DNA from: Pectinatus brassicae
GTDB taxonomy: Bacteria; Bacillota; Negativicutes; Selenomonadales; Selenomonadaceae
Length of the DNA stretch: 64,000 bases
Assembly: GCF_014201835.1 (NCBI RefSeq)
Contig: NZ_JACHFH010000001.1
Coordinates: forward strand, 62,001 to 126,000
Direction of reading: 5' to 3'
Below are positions 8,288 to 17,195 of the stretch, piece after piece. Below the pieces are notes generated by a model. It ran no database searches, was not told the origin of the DNA, and worked only from the letters and a program-made list of their open reading frames with translations. The translations under genes were made by a program, and so were the position numbers. Each line of letters begins with the position of its first letter. Position 1 is the stretch's first letter.

Positions 8288-9319
8288 ATGAAAATAGAAA
8301 AAAAAGTATTAACTTCACTTCACCGCTGCTATGCCACAGGCAGCACGATAATTAATGGTGCAGATAAAATAATTTTTGCTACAGAAGGACAAGGTGCTGC
8401 TTATATGTATTCGACTGATGATTTTCATCAATCGACCATTTGGGATAATCCGGGAGGAACAATGTCAATTGTTCCTGTCCCTGATAAAAATGGTGATTTT
8501 TTAGCCGTGCAGAATTTTTTCCCAACCTTTGATTCTGCTGAAGCTACCATAGTTTGGGCACATCCTGAAAATAATGAACAGTGGTCGGTTAAAACACTAC
8601 TTCACCTGCCTTATGTACATCGCTTTGATATCCTTACTGGTGAAGATGGCACTCATTATTTTATTGGCTGTACACTGTGCACCAGCAAAACTGACAAAAA
8701 TGACTGGTCCGATCCCGGAAGAATTTATGTTGGCAAATTACCTGACGATTTAAATACACCAATAAAGCTTAATATTATAAAAGGAAACTTACTGCGTAAC
8801 CATGGCTATAGCCACACTATTTGGAATAACAAAATGTCCGGTATGGTAACTGCTGAAAATGGTGTGTTTGCTGTTACTCCACCAGCAAAATTTGGTGAAG
8901 ATTGGTCTATTGAACAGATAAATGCTATCCCCACCAGTGATATTGCTGTAGGCGATATTGATAATGACGGCATAGATGAACTTATAACCATTGAGCCATT
9001 TCATGGCAATCGATTTGTAATTCGCCATAAAAGTGAAGAAGGTTACAAACCCGTATATGAATATCCAGAACCAATGGAATTCGGTCATGTTGTATGGACT
9101 GGAAAATTACGTGGCATTCCTACTATAATAGGCGGTCAACGTCGCAATAGCAAAGATTTGTTTTATATCCAATATAAAAACGGGCAATATATAAAAACAA
9201 CTATTGACGAAGGAATTGGTCCAAGCAATGTATACGTTTTAAACAAAAAAAATCACGATATTATCATTTCTGCTAATCGTGAAATTGGCGAAGCCGTTAT
9301 ATATATTGTGACCGATTAA
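8288..9319 (+). CDS. FG-GAP/VCBS-type beta-propeller protein in the ula operon
   Basis: The 343-residue protein has no signal peptide or membrane segment. It contains calcium-loop-like repeat signatures, the clearest being VGDIDNDGIDELITIEPFHG (residues about 220-239), and weaker repeated blade motifs with Trp and Gly. Such FG-GAP/VCBS propellers are usually extracellular, but an N-terminal propeller of this type also occurs in fungal aldos-2-ulose dehydratase, so a role in handling a lactone or oxidised sugar is conceivable (inference). It sits between EIIB and ulaF in the same orientation, 36 nt after ulaB and 12 nt before ulaF, with GAGG before its ATG, so it is a true operon member. E. 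coli ula has no counterpart. Confidence 0.7.
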   Translation: MKIEKKVLTSLHRCYATGSTIINGADKIIFATEGQGAAYMYSTDDFHQSTIWDNPGGTMSIVPVPDKNGDFLAVQNFFPTFDSAEATIVWAHPENNEQWSVKTLLHLPYVHRFDILTGEDGTHYFIGCTLCTSKTDKNDWSDPGRIYVGKLPDDLNTPIKLNIIKGNLLRNHGYSHTIWNNKMSGMVTAENGVFAVTPPAKFGEDWSIEQINAIPTSDIAVGDIDNDGIDELITIEPFHGNRFVIRHKSEEGYKPVYEYPEPMEFGHVVWTGKLRGIPTIIGGQRRNSKDLFYIQYKNGQYIKTTIDEGIGPSNVYVLNKKNHDIIISANREIGEAVIYIVTD

Positions 9320-9331
9320 AGGAGTTTTATA

Positions 9332-10027
9332 ATGCTGGAAAAATTAAAAGAATCTGTCTATAAAGCCAATATGTTATTGCCGGAACATAAGTTAATAACA
9401 TTTACCTGGGGTAATGTTTCTGGCATAGATAGAAATCATGGCATTTTCGCTATAAAACCATCAGGCATTCCCTATGATCAATTAACTCCCGATGATATTG
9501 TACTAGTTGACTTACAAGGAAAAAAAGTTGAAGGAAAACTACATCCCTCTTCAGATACACCAACGCATTTAGCCCTTTATAATTCTTTTAAAAACATTGG
9601 TGGCATAGTACATACACATTCCCGTTGGGCGACTATCTTCGCCCAAGCAGGTCACTCAATTCCTGCTTACGGCACAACACAAGCCGATTATTTTTATGGT
9701 GAAATTCCCTGCACACGTGATATGAAATTGCAGGAAATACAAAATGACTATGAATACAATACTGGTAAGGTTATTATCGAACGCTTTAAAGATTTGTCCC
9801 CAGAGAATATCCCCGCTGTTTTAGTCAAAAACCATGGTCCATTCACCTGGGGAACCGATGCTTATAACGCCGTTCATAATGCCGTAGTATTAGAAGAAGT
9901 TGCTATGATGGCTTTATATACTCAGCAGTTAACCGGCAATAAACAATCAATGTCTCAGGAATTATTAGATAAACATTTTCTCCGTAAACATGGTCCAAAT
10001 GCCTACTATGGACAGAAAGGTTGCTGA
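9332..10027 (+). CDS. ulaF: L-ribulose-5-phosphate 4-epimerase
   Basis: The 231-residue class II aldolase/epimerase-family protein shows the AraD/UlaF signatures: [10 protein letters not shown] (about 24-33), [11 protein letters not shown] (about 41-51), [13 protein letters not shown] (about 70-82), the zinc-site [14 protein letters not shown] (about 93-106) and [10 protein letters not shown] (about 164-173). It makes D-xylulose-5-phosphate, the last step of L-ascorbate degradation, feeding the pentose phosphate pathway. AAAGGAG precedes the ATG. Family members act on L-ribulose-5-P from arabinose too, but the operon places it in the ascorbate route. Confidence 0.92.
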   Translation: MLEKLKESVYKANMLLPEHKLITFTWGNVSGIDRNHGIFAIKPSGIPYDQLTPDDIVLVDLQGKKVEGKLHPSSDTPTHLALYNSFKNIGGIVHTHSRWATIFAQAGHSIPAYGTTQADYFYGEIPCTRDMKLQEIQNDYEYNTGKVIIERFKDLSPENIPAVLVKNHGPFTWGTDAYNAVHNAVVLEEVAMMALYTQQLTGNKQSMSQELLDKHFLRKHGPNAYYGQKGC

Positions 10028-10031
10028 TATT

Positions 10032-10889
10032 ATGTGCAATTATGCTCTAGGTGTTTATGAAAAAGCTATGCCTTCCTCTCTTACTTGGATTGAAAAATTA
10101 TTAGCGGCTCGTAAAGCTGGTTTTGATTTTTTAGAAATGAGTATTGATGAATCAGATGAAAAATTAGCACGTCTTGATATGACGCATGGTGATATAAGTG
10201 ATATCTTAGCAGCTATGCGCTGCTCCGAAATCCCCATTCGTTCTATCTGCCTAAGTGGACATCGTAAATATCCTTTAGGCTGTCCCGATAAAAAAAAGCA
10301 GACCCGCAGCTTGGAAATCATGAGCAAAGCAATCCGTCTGGCTGGTGCCCTTGGCGTACGCGTCATTCAAATAGCCGGCTATGATGTTTATTATGAAAAA
10401 AGTACTGACCAAACAAAATCAGATTTCATAAAAAATTTAAAACTATGCGCTGAAATGGCTGCTAAAGAAGGAGTTTTACTTGGCTTTGAAACTATGGAAA
10501 CCGATTTTATGGACAATGTGGAAAAGGCCATGCATTATGTCCACCAAATAGATTCTCCCTATCTTGGTGTTTATCCTGATTCTGGCAATATAACCAACTC
10601 TGCCTTATTATATAACACTGATATCAATAAAGATTTATTGATGGGTCAAGGACATTTAGTTGCAATGCATTTAAAAGAATCCCTGCCGGAAAAATATCGT
10701 GAAATACCTTTTGGCACCGGTCATGTTGATTTTAATAACATCATTACAACTGCTTGGAATTTAGGTATTCGTCGTTATGTAACAGAATTTTGGTATAAAA
10801 ATAATGACAATTGGCAGGAAACATTGCAATATAATAACGATTTTATCCGCAATTGCTTTCAACAGCTCCATCTTGCCGCTGCCGTCTAA
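10032..10889 (+). CDS. ulaE: L-xylulose-5-phosphate 3-epimerase
   Basis: The start at 10032 is chosen because the product then begins MCNYALGVYEKAMPSSLTWI, which aligns with UlaE (LGIYEKALP...); the upstream ATG at 9990 lies inside ulaF. The gene starts 4 nt after the ulaF stop with AAAGG upstream. The 285-residue TIM-barrel isomerase has GFDFLEMSIDESDEKLARLD (about 28-47), RVIQIAGYDVYY (about 109-120), YPDSGN, HLKESLP and PFGTGHVDF. It converts L-xylulose-5-P to L-ribulose-5-P. The ulaD decarboxylase (3-keto-L-gulonate-6-P decarboxylase) of the E. coli route is not in this operon. Confidence 0.92.
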   Translation: MCNYALGVYEKAMPSSLTWIEKLLAARKAGFDFLEMSIDESDEKLARLDMTHGDISDILAAMRCSEIPIRSICLSGHRKYPLGCPDKKKQTRSLEIMSKAIRLAGALGVRVIQIAGYDVYYEKSTDQTKSDFIKNLKLCAEMAAKEGVLLGFETMETDFMDNVEKAMHYVHQIDSPYLGVYPDSGNITNSALLYNTDINKDLLMGQGHLVAMHLKESLPEKYREIPFGTGHVDFNNIITTAWNLGIRRYVTEFWYKNNDNWQETLQYNNDFIRNCFQQLHLAAAV

Positions 10890-10918
10890 AATTATTTCCC
10901 CCATATTTTTTCTGCATT

Positions 10919-10960
10919 ATAGAGCCTATGATTTATTTTATGGGCTCTATATTTTTTTTA
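10919..10960 (+). terminator. Terminator of the ula-type operon
   Basis: ATAGAGCC (10919-10926) pairs with GGCTCTAT (10943-10950) across an AT-rich loop, followed by T8. It overlaps the 3' end of the convergent gene at 10947. Confidence 0.8.
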
Positions 10961-11639
10961 CAAACCATTCCAATAAGGATGCTGTATTTTTTTGCGTTTC
11001 CAGCAATAAAATATTTGCTGTGGAAAAATAATCGCGTATCGTAGCCTTATTATCTACCAGCAATATAAAATTTGTCGCAAAATACGCTGCATCCATGAAT
11101 AATTGGATAGGATTTTTACACTCCCGCCATTTCATATCGGTGAAAAATACAAACTGGTGCAAATTTAGCTGCACCCATTCTTCAAATTTTTTATGCCCAT
11201 TAAATAAATTACCGCTGACATGGTGCGGTACCGACATATCCTGCAATAAATGAATAGCCGCCCCTAGATAAAAAAAACTTTTATCCATGTTTCTCTTCTT
11301 TAAAAACCGTTCCGCTTTATCTAAATAAAATTCAAATGAAACAACCGCTGGCGAAAATTTCCACAGGCCTTTATTTTTAAACGGATCATAAAAATGCATT
11401 ATATTTTTAAAATTAAGATCTGCCCAGACAACACCATTTTGTATATACTCCATATTTTTTTGCACCATAGCTGCTGTCCTTTTATCGCTGAACTGCTGCA
11501 GTAAAGCTACTGTCTGCATATTGCAAAACTTATGGGTAAAACATAACTCCCTGGCAGCTTTGCTGTCCATGATTTTCTGCAGCCATATCGACATTGAAAG
11601 CGGCACAGGCAGTGCATTTAAATAATAATTTATTCGCAT
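10947..11639 (-). CDS. Zinc-dependent phospholipase C-like protein
   Basis: The 230-residue helical protein carries the metal-ligand pattern of the alpha-toxin/PC-PLC family: H36, D74, H82, H130-x3-D134 in AAIHLLQDMSVPHH, H139/H140, and H149-x3-E153 in NGHKKFEEW. In Clostridium perfringens alpha-toxin the equivalent pairs are H126-x3-D130 and H148-x3-E152. There is no signal peptide, unlike secreted phospholipases C, and no C-terminal lipid-binding domain. The ATG follows the stop of the upstream glycosyltransferase after one base (TAA-T-ATG), so the two are translationally coupled. It may release diacylglycerol from phospholipid for that enzyme (inference). Confidence 0.75.
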   Translation of the reverse strand: MRINYYLNALPVPLSMSIWLQKIMDSKAARELCFTHKFCNMQTVALLQQFSDKRTAAMVQKNMEYIQNGVVWADLNFKNIMHFYDPFKNKGLWKFSPAVVSFEFYLDKAERFLKKRNMDKSFFYLGAAIHLLQDMSVPHHVSGNLFNGHKKFEEWVQLNLHQFVFFTDMKWRECKNPIQLFMDAAYFATNFILLVDNKATIRDYFSTANILLLETQKNTASLLEWFVKKI

Positions 11640-11640
11640 A

Positions 11641-12729
11641 TTAAGCCACCTTATTTTTCTTATAAATGTACAATAAAATATTATTTTTTATAATACTCCC
11701 TGCTCCGTCAATATGCAAATCCAACATATTTTTGCGTATATTTTCATATAAAATATTATCTGCAAACAATTTAACTATTGCCTGCTCTAAATCATTTTTA
11801 GTATGTGCCCAAATTCCCAAGTATTTATCATTAACAAATTGGGCATTTTCCTCTTCCATGCCTGGAATTGGTGAATACATTATAAGAGGTATCCCTGCAG
11901 CTATTGCTTCTGATATCGTCATACCACCGGCTTTAGTTATTAAAACATCATGTGTTTTCATATATATTGCTACTTTATCAGTATAGCCGAGTATTACCAT
12001 ATTTTTATTCTCGCTAAATATCTGCTGCAATAGATTATAATGATCTTTATTATTCCCCGTTATGAAGGTTATATTCAAAATATCAGCAAATTTTTTAGCA
12101 ATATATATTATATCAAGCATATTTTCTGCTGATTGATTGCTGGTCATAATTAATATTTTATTTCTGACTTTATTCTTTTTTATTGGGTTAAACTTTGTAC
12201 TGACAGGTATACCTGCTGCTATGATATTAGTTTTATTTATCCTTACTGCAAACTGTTCTTTAAGGGCAGCATGGGCTATAAAATATTTATCCACCCCTTT
12301 TATCTGCCATACAGGATGGATATTATAATCAGTAACTACCCCCATAAGTTTAAATTTATGAGGGTAGTCTTTTTTATACATTGCAGCTGCTGCCAACGGG
12401 AAAAAATGCGTACAAATAATTATGTCTGGCTGATATTGCAGCACTAATCTTTTCATTATCGTACTATTAATTTTCCCCAAAATATACTTTACCTGATTTA
12501 ATTTTTCGTTTTTTCCTATTTCACATATCAGGCGAAAGATTTCAGGCTTATAGTCAATTAAACGTTTATAAAAATTACCAAAAAACTTATTCATATTATA
12601 TGATGATGTTTCTAAAAAATCGACAAGCTGCACATTATTGCCAGTATTACTAAGACTTTCGTAAATATTAGCTGCGGCCTTATTATGCCCATTACCAATT
12701 GATGCCGTCAAAATTAACACATTTGCCAT
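11641..12729 (-). CDS. MGDG synthase-family glycosyltransferase (processive diacylglycerol glycosyltransferase-like)
   Basis: The 362-residue protein (start ATG 12729; a GTG at 12738 is part of the GAGGTG ribosome site) has the N-terminal MGDG-synthase motif LTASIGNGHNKAAANIYESL (about 6-25) and the CTHFFPLAAAAM segment (about 106-117). It also has the GT28/MurG-like donor site (TKAGGMTISEAIAAGIPLIM and PGMEEENAQFV). The family transfers glucose or galactose from UDP-sugar to diacylglycerol, for example UgtP. It is the first gene of a two-gene unit with the phospholipase C-like gene. No lipoteichoic-acid anchor gene is nearby. Acceptor and sugar are not deducible. Confidence 0.85.
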   Translation of the reverse strand: MANVLILTASIGNGHNKAAANIYESLSNTGNNVQLVDFLETSSYNMNKFFGNFYKRLIDYKPEIFRLICEIGKNEKLNQVKYILGKINSTIMKRLVLQYQPDIIICTHFFPLAAAAMYKKDYPHKFKLMGVVTDYNIHPVWQIKGVDKYFIAHAALKEQFAVRINKTNIIAAGIPVSTKFNPIKKNKVRNKILIMTSNQSAENMLDIIYIAKKFADILNITFITGNNKDHYNLLQQIFSENKNMVILGYTDKVAIYMKTHDVLITKAGGMTISEAIAAGIPLIMYSPIPGMEEENAQFVNDKYLGIWAHTKNDLEQAIVKLFADNILYENIRKNMLDLHIDGAGSIIKNNILLYIYKKNKVA

Positions 12730-12943
12730 TTTAATCACCTCATAATATATAAATAATCTCTTACAGTCTTTTAATTACAGTATATTATTAAAAAACTAAT
12801 TATATGTTAAGATTTTGCTAAAATTATATTATATACTTTAGGCTATTATGATGAAAATTATCTGAAAAATTATTATTGGTAAAATAAAAATATGTTAAAC
12901 TGATTAAATTTAAATTAACACCATGCCATATCTTTGCTCTATT

Positions 12944-13792
12944 TTACTTATTAAAAGCTAGTTTTTGGCGATACTGCTTGGGCGTCTGCTGAAACAATTC
13001 CTTAAATGCCCGAGAAAAGGTTGAATAATCACGAAATCCACAGTCAAAGCAAATTTTAGTAAGTGCTATGTCTTCTGCCAATAGGCTGCGGGCATATAGC
13101 AGCCGCTTATTGATTATATATTGATGGATACTATAGCCGGTGGCATCTTTAAAACGACGCATCATATAGTATTTACTGAGGTAAAATTTTTCAGCAAGGC
13201 TGTCAATAGTCAATTCCTGCAGCAGATTATCGTTTATATACTGCAATAATGGCAGTATCTTTTTATCGTATACGGCAATGTGCATATCATCTATCTCATG
13301 GCTGAGTAATGAACGATTTAAAAGTATCATAAATTCAATAAATAATATTTCCGTATATAAATCATTAGCAAAATCATCTTTATGCGCATTATTTTCCAAT
13401 TTTTCCATATGATAGAGCAAATCATGCGTTTTTCCCGCAGTCAAATGCATAACACTGGAAGTAGTGCGGGCAAGGGAAAAACATGTTGATAATTTTTCTT
13501 TATCGGTATCATATTTTTTTAGGAAATCTGGTGATATATAAATAACAATCCGTTCATAATCAGCATTTCCCCTTATCAAGGGCCGATGAATTTCCCCGGC
13601 ACTGACAAAAATCATATCGCGCGGTTCTAATGGATAAGTTTTTCCTTCAATTATATAATCCATTTTTCCGCTTACAAATAAAATTATTTTATGAAAATCA
13701 TGATAATGAAAAGGTATTTTTGCTAAACGTTCTTTTAGGCGAAATACCTTAAACTGCTGAATAAGATAGCCTTTTTTTTCATAGCTTTCCAC
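12944..13792 (-). CDS. AraC-family regulator with N-terminal cupin
   Basis: The 282-residue protein has an N-terminal cupin sensor (FHYHDFHKIILFVSGKMDYI, then YPLEPRDMIFVSAGEIHRP) and two C-terminal HTHs (LTIDSLAEKFYLSKYYMMRR and LTKICFDCGFRDYSTFSRAF). It starts with GTG at 13792, 7 nt after AAGGTGG. It is divergent from the DapF-like gene at 13934, which is its most likely target by position. The ligand is unknown. Confidence 0.88.
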   Translation of the reverse strand: MESYEKKGYLIQQFKVFRLKERLAKIPFHYHDFHKIILFVSGKMDYIIEGKTYPLEPRDMIFVSAGEIHRPLIRGNADYERIVIYISPDFLKKYDTDKEKLSTCFSLARTTSSVMHLTAGKTHDLLYHMEKLENNAHKDDFANDLYTEILFIEFMILLNRSLLSHEIDDMHIAVYDKKILPLLQYINDNLLQELTIDSLAEKFYLSKYYMMRRFKDATGYSIHQYIINKRLLYARSLLAEDIALTKICFDCGFRDYSTFSRAFKELFQQTPKQYRQKLAFNK

Positions 13793-13933
13793 TATATTAC
13801 CACCTTTATCGTTTATATTATATTTTTCATTTGCTATTATAGAGCATTTTTTGCAATATTTAAAGCATATTTAGCATTTTATTAGCATATTGTGCCTGTT
13901 ATAATAAAAGCAATGAATGATAGGAGGCGATAC

Positions 13934-14353
13934 ATGATGCAGGTGGTCATGAATTTTGTATTTAAAGATGTTGAATATATGATATATGAGGCAAATGAAT
14001 CTATGCCGGGAACTGCAGCACTGGAGCTTTTATGCAGCCGCACACATGGTATTGGTGCAGATCGTATATTGGTCTTTTCTGATGTTCAAACCGAACCGGC
14101 ATTCTATGTATTTACCGCCAACGGCAGGGAAACTGCCGCTGCTGCTGATGATTTTCTTGTTTTTGCCCATTATTTACGCCAACAAAACATCAGTATTAAT
14201 TCTGCTAAATTTGCCAAAATATTAGGTGATACTATTTTAGTACAGCTGTCTGAAATGGATAAAAACATTTCTTGTTTCGAAGCTCGTCTGACACCATATT
14301 TTTGCGATAAAATGAAACAACTGGATAAAAATTCCCATATTCTTGCCAGTTAA
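13934..14353 (+). CDS. DapF-like N-terminal half-domain protein, 139 aa
   Basis: The start at 13934 is chosen for the preceding GGAGG (spacing about 6-7 nt). The product contains CSRTHGIGADRILVF (residues about 34-48) and FTANGRE (about 58-64), which mirror the GIGADG...NADGS region of diaminopimelate epimerase. It is half the length of DapF (about 275). The catalytic Cys expected soon after the Asn-x-Gly-x-Glu stretch is missing; the sequence reads GRETAAAADD instead. It could be a degenerate epimerase, a binding protein, or a lineage-specific half-domain family. It is divergent from the AraC regulator and followed by a terminator. Confidence 0.55.
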   Translation: MMQVVMNFVFKDVEYMIYEANESMPGTAALELLCSRTHGIGADRILVFSDVQTEPAFYVFTANGRETAAAADDFLVFAHYLRQQNISINSAKFAKILGDTILVQLSEMDKNISCFEARLTPYFCDKMKQLDKNSHILAS

Positions 14354-14427
14354 TAACTTTTTACTTAGCTAGTTCCTAAGTATTGTATAGCCATCCACTA
14401 TATAATATTTTTAATTTTACAATATAA

Positions 14428-14478
14428 TAATATATAAAAAACCGCTTGGCTGTCAGCTAGGCGGTTTTTTATATATTA
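14428..14478 (+). terminator. Strong terminator downstream of the DapF-like gene
   Basis: The core stem AAAAAACCGC with GCGGTTTTTT is extended by AATATAT and ATATATT on either side. Confidence 0.85.
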
Positions 14479-14583
14479 TTATTTAATTTTGCCGACAAAA
14501 TGGCAAAAACTTTCTACTATGATATAATAAGGCATAGTTAATGACAATTATTAACTAAATCTTATCAGTAATTAGGAGAATAA

Positions 14584-15243
14584 ATGGGTATATTTGATAT
14601 AATCGGACCCGTAATGATAGGTCCCTCGAGTTCCCATACAGCGGGAGCAGCACGCATCGGTCTACTGGCACACTATATTTTAAAAGAAAAACCCGTACAG
14701 GCTGCTATTACCTTTTTCGGCTCTTTTGCCAAAACTTATCGTGGGCATGGCACCGATAAAGCCATTATTGCCGGTCTATTAGGTTATAGTGCTGATGATC
14801 CTGCTCTTCGTGAAGCTTTTTCTTTAGCTAAAAAAGCCAATCTGACTGTAAGCATTAATACTTCTGAAAATGAAAGCAATCATCCTAATACCGCTCAATT
14901 ACAATTAGTCGGCTGCAATGGCAAAAAATTAGATATTGTTGGGATTTCGCTTGGCGGCGGCAAGGTTTCTATCAGTCAAATTAATGGTTTTGATTGTGAT
15001 GTCAGCGGTGAAAATTATACTTTGTTATCGGTATACAACGATCAAAGCGGTGTAGTTTCCTTGGTATCTTCATTTATCGCCGAAAAAAATATAAATATTT
15101 CCCAAATGCGTGTTTTTCGCAAAGGAAAACATAAGCAGGCCGTTATGATAATAGAAACAGATGGACAAATTCCTAATGAGATTGTGGATAAAATAAGCTC
15201 TTTACCGATAATGCATTCCGTTATTGCCATTGACCCGCTTTAA
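14584..15243 (+). CDS. sdaAB: L-serine dehydratase, beta subunit
   Basis: The 219-residue protein begins MGIFDIIGPVMIGPSSSHTA, the signature of the iron-sulfur serine dehydratase beta chain. It ends in an ACT domain (LLSVYNDQSGVVSLVSSFIA onward, residues about 147-219). With the alpha subunit it deaminates L-serine to pyruvate and ammonia using an oxygen-sensitive [4Fe-4S] cluster. TAGGAG precedes the ATG. The split alpha/beta form is usual in Firmicutes. Confidence 0.95.
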   Translation: MGIFDIIGPVMIGPSSSHTAGAARIGLLAHYILKEKPVQAAITFFGSFAKTYRGHGTDKAIIAGLLGYSADDPALREAFSLAKKANLTVSINTSENESNHPNTAQLQLVGCNGKKLDIVGISLGGGKVSISQINGFDCDVSGENYTLLSVYNDQSGVVSLVSSFIAEKNINISQMRVFRKGKHKQAVMIIETDGQIPNEIVDKISSLPIMHSVIAIDPL

Positions 15244-15290
15244 AAACAATTACAAATTTTATTTATAAAATTGATATAGCAGGAGATACT

Positions 15291-16160
15291 ATGTTTGAAT
15301 ATAATTCAATAGCTGATTTACTGCGCTTAGCGCAAAAAAATAATACTACTATTGCTCAAATAGTAATAAAATCTGAAGCGGAAGAATATGAAACAACGGA
15401 AGCACTGGTAACAAATAAAATGCAGCAGCGTCTTGATATTTTTGCCGCCTCTATAAAAAATGGTCTTGATGATGAAGGTCTTTCCACCAGTGGTATGGTC
15501 GGTACCGATGCCAAGAAAATTGAAGCTATGCCGCCGCTTATTTTGGGAAATATTGCCCATAGGGCGCTTCTTTATGCACTGGCTGTCAGTGAAGGCAATG
15601 CTAAAATGCATAAAATAGTAGCCTGTCCAACTGCAGGTTCTTGTGGTATTGTACCCGGTGCTGTTTTTGCTGTCGGTGAAGCCAAAGGCGCTGATCGGGA
15701 AAAATACAGCAGTGCTATGTTTACCGCTGCCGGTATTGGCAATATAATTGCTAAAAATGCCTGTGTGGCCGGAGCTGTTGGCGGTTGTCAGGCTGAATGC
15801 GGTACAGCCGCAGCCATGGCGGCTGCGGCTGTCGTTGATATATTAAATGGCTCAAATGAGCAGATGGTTCATGCCGCTACCTTAGCCTTGAAAAATGTTT
15901 TAGGCTTAGTCTGCGACCCAGTTGCTGAATTAGTTGAGGTTCCTTGTGTTAAACGCAACGGTTTTCATGCCGTACATGCTTTAACTGCTGCCGAAATGGC
16001 TATGGCTGGTGTAAAAAGCTTTATACCGCCGGATGAAGTGATAACTGCCATGTATGAAATAGGCCGCCTTATTCCTGTTTCTTTGCGGGAAACTTCAGAA
16101 GGCGGTTTGGCTAAAACTCCCACAGCACGAGAAAAACAGGCCCAGCTGCAAAACAATTAA
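15291..16160 (+). CDS. sdaAA: L-serine dehydratase, alpha subunit
   Basis: The 289-residue protein carries the cluster and catalytic region: CPTAGSCGIVPGAVFAVGEA (about 111-130), ACVAGAVGGCQAECGTAAAM (about 156-175) and CDPVAELVEVPCVKRNGFHA (about 208-227). Cysteines in these segments bind the iron-sulfur cluster. CAGGAG precedes the ATG, 47 nt after sdaAB, so both are in one transcript. cobD follows after 40 nt and could be read through. Confidence 0.95.
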   Translation: MFEYNSIADLLRLAQKNNTTIAQIVIKSEAEEYETTEALVTNKMQQRLDIFAASIKNGLDDEGLSTSGMVGTDAKKIEAMPPLILGNIAHRALLYALAVSEGNAKMHKIVACPTAGSCGIVPGAVFAVGEAKGADREKYSSAMFTAAGIGNIIAKNACVAGAVGGCQAECGTAAAMAAAAVVDILNGSNEQMVHAATLALKNVLGLVCDPVAELVEVPCVKRNGFHAVHALTAAEMAMAGVKSFIPPDEVITAMYEIGRLIPVSLRETSEGGLAKTPTAREKQAQLQNN

Positions 16161-16200
16161 TATTTAACACTGTATATACTAAAAAACGGAGATAGATATA

Positions 16201-17181
16201 ATGATACCAGCAATAATAGCGATAGCCGCATTTATCATTGATACGATTATCGGTGATCCCCAAAATAAATTTCATCCTGTAGCTGTTATGGGACGCATCG
16301 TAGGAGTTATCGAACGAATATTACGCCATGACCGACACAGTGACCCCACTAAGCTTGTGCTTGGACTGGTTTTTACGATTATCTGCCTGAGTTTATCATA
16401 CTATTTTACCCGTGGCATTGTATGGCTCCTAGAAAACTACCTGCCAATCTGGTGGCTGAAAATCTTTATTGAAGCTCTAATATTAAGTTTTATGATTTCA
16501 CCAAAATCTCTTATGCAGGCTGGCCTTGGTGTTATTGACAGCCTCATTCACAATAATCTTGATGAAGCCCGCCAAAAAGTCCATTTTATTGTAGGGCGCG
16601 ATGTAGATAATATGGATGAACCAGAAACAGTACGTGCTACCATCGAAACTATTGCTGAAAATACCACTGACGGTATTATCTCCCCTTTATTTTTCTTTTT
16701 TATAGGCGGACTGCCTTTAGCTGTTTTATACCGTATGGCTAATACCTTAGATTCGATGGTTGGCTATAAAAATGACAAATACCTTTATTTTGGCAGAACC
16801 TCTGCCCGGGTTGATGATATTTTAAATCTTATTCCCGCCCGCATAAGTGGTATTTTATTTGTTATTGCTGCTGCTATTTTACATTTCGATTATCGTTTGG
16901 CTTGGAAAATGATTGTTCGCGATGCTAAAAAGCATCCTAGTCCCAATGGCGGCTATACTGAAGCGGCTGTAGCCGGAGCACTGAACATTCGTCTGGGAGG
17001 GCAAAATTTTTATTTTGGCAAACCACATTTTCGTGCCTATATGGGAGATGCCTACCAAAAATTATGTGCCCGTCATATTAAGGAAACTATCCAGCTCATG
17101 TATACTGTTACCATATTATTCATAATGTTAATAATCGCATTATTACCTGTCGTGCCACTGTGGTGGCATAACGGTTTCTAG
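16201..17181 (+). CDS. cobD: Adenosylcobinamide-phosphate synthase CobD/CbiB
   Basis: The 326-residue membrane protein has the CobD signatures IIDTIIGDPQNKFHPVAVMG (about 11-30), NTTDGIISPLFFFFIGG (about 157-173) and RMANTLDSMVGYKNDKYLYFGR (in part, about 179-200), plus about four to five hydrophobic segments. It attaches aminopropanol phosphate to adenosylcobyric acid in the inner membrane. It overlaps nothing; cobO starts 14 nt after its TAG. The other nucleotide-loop genes (cobU, cobS, cobC-like) lie 29 kb downstream in this window. Confidence 0.93.
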   Translation: MIPAIIAIAAFIIDTIIGDPQNKFHPVAVMGRIVGVIERILRHDRHSDPTKLVLGLVFTIICLSLSYYFTRGIVWLLENYLPIWWLKIFIEALILSFMISPKSLMQAGLGVIDSLIHNNLDEARQKVHFIVGRDVDNMDEPETVRATIETIAENTTDGIISPLFFFFIGGLPLAVLYRMANTLDSMVGYKNDKYLYFGRTSARVDDILNLIPARISGILFVIAAAILHFDYRLAWKMIVRDAKKHPSPNGGYTEAAVAGALNIRLGGQNFYFGKPHFRAYMGDAYQKLCARHIKETIQLMYTVTILFIMLIIALLPVVPLWWHNGF

Positions 17182-17195
17182 AAAAGGAGATACTC

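Noticed and set aside
12740-12943. Pho box upstream of the glycosyltransferase-phospholipase pair
   Set aside because: TTACAGT occurs twice (12761 and 12775) but with a 14-bp period, not the 11-bp period of Firmicute PhoP sites; not enough to claim phosphate control.
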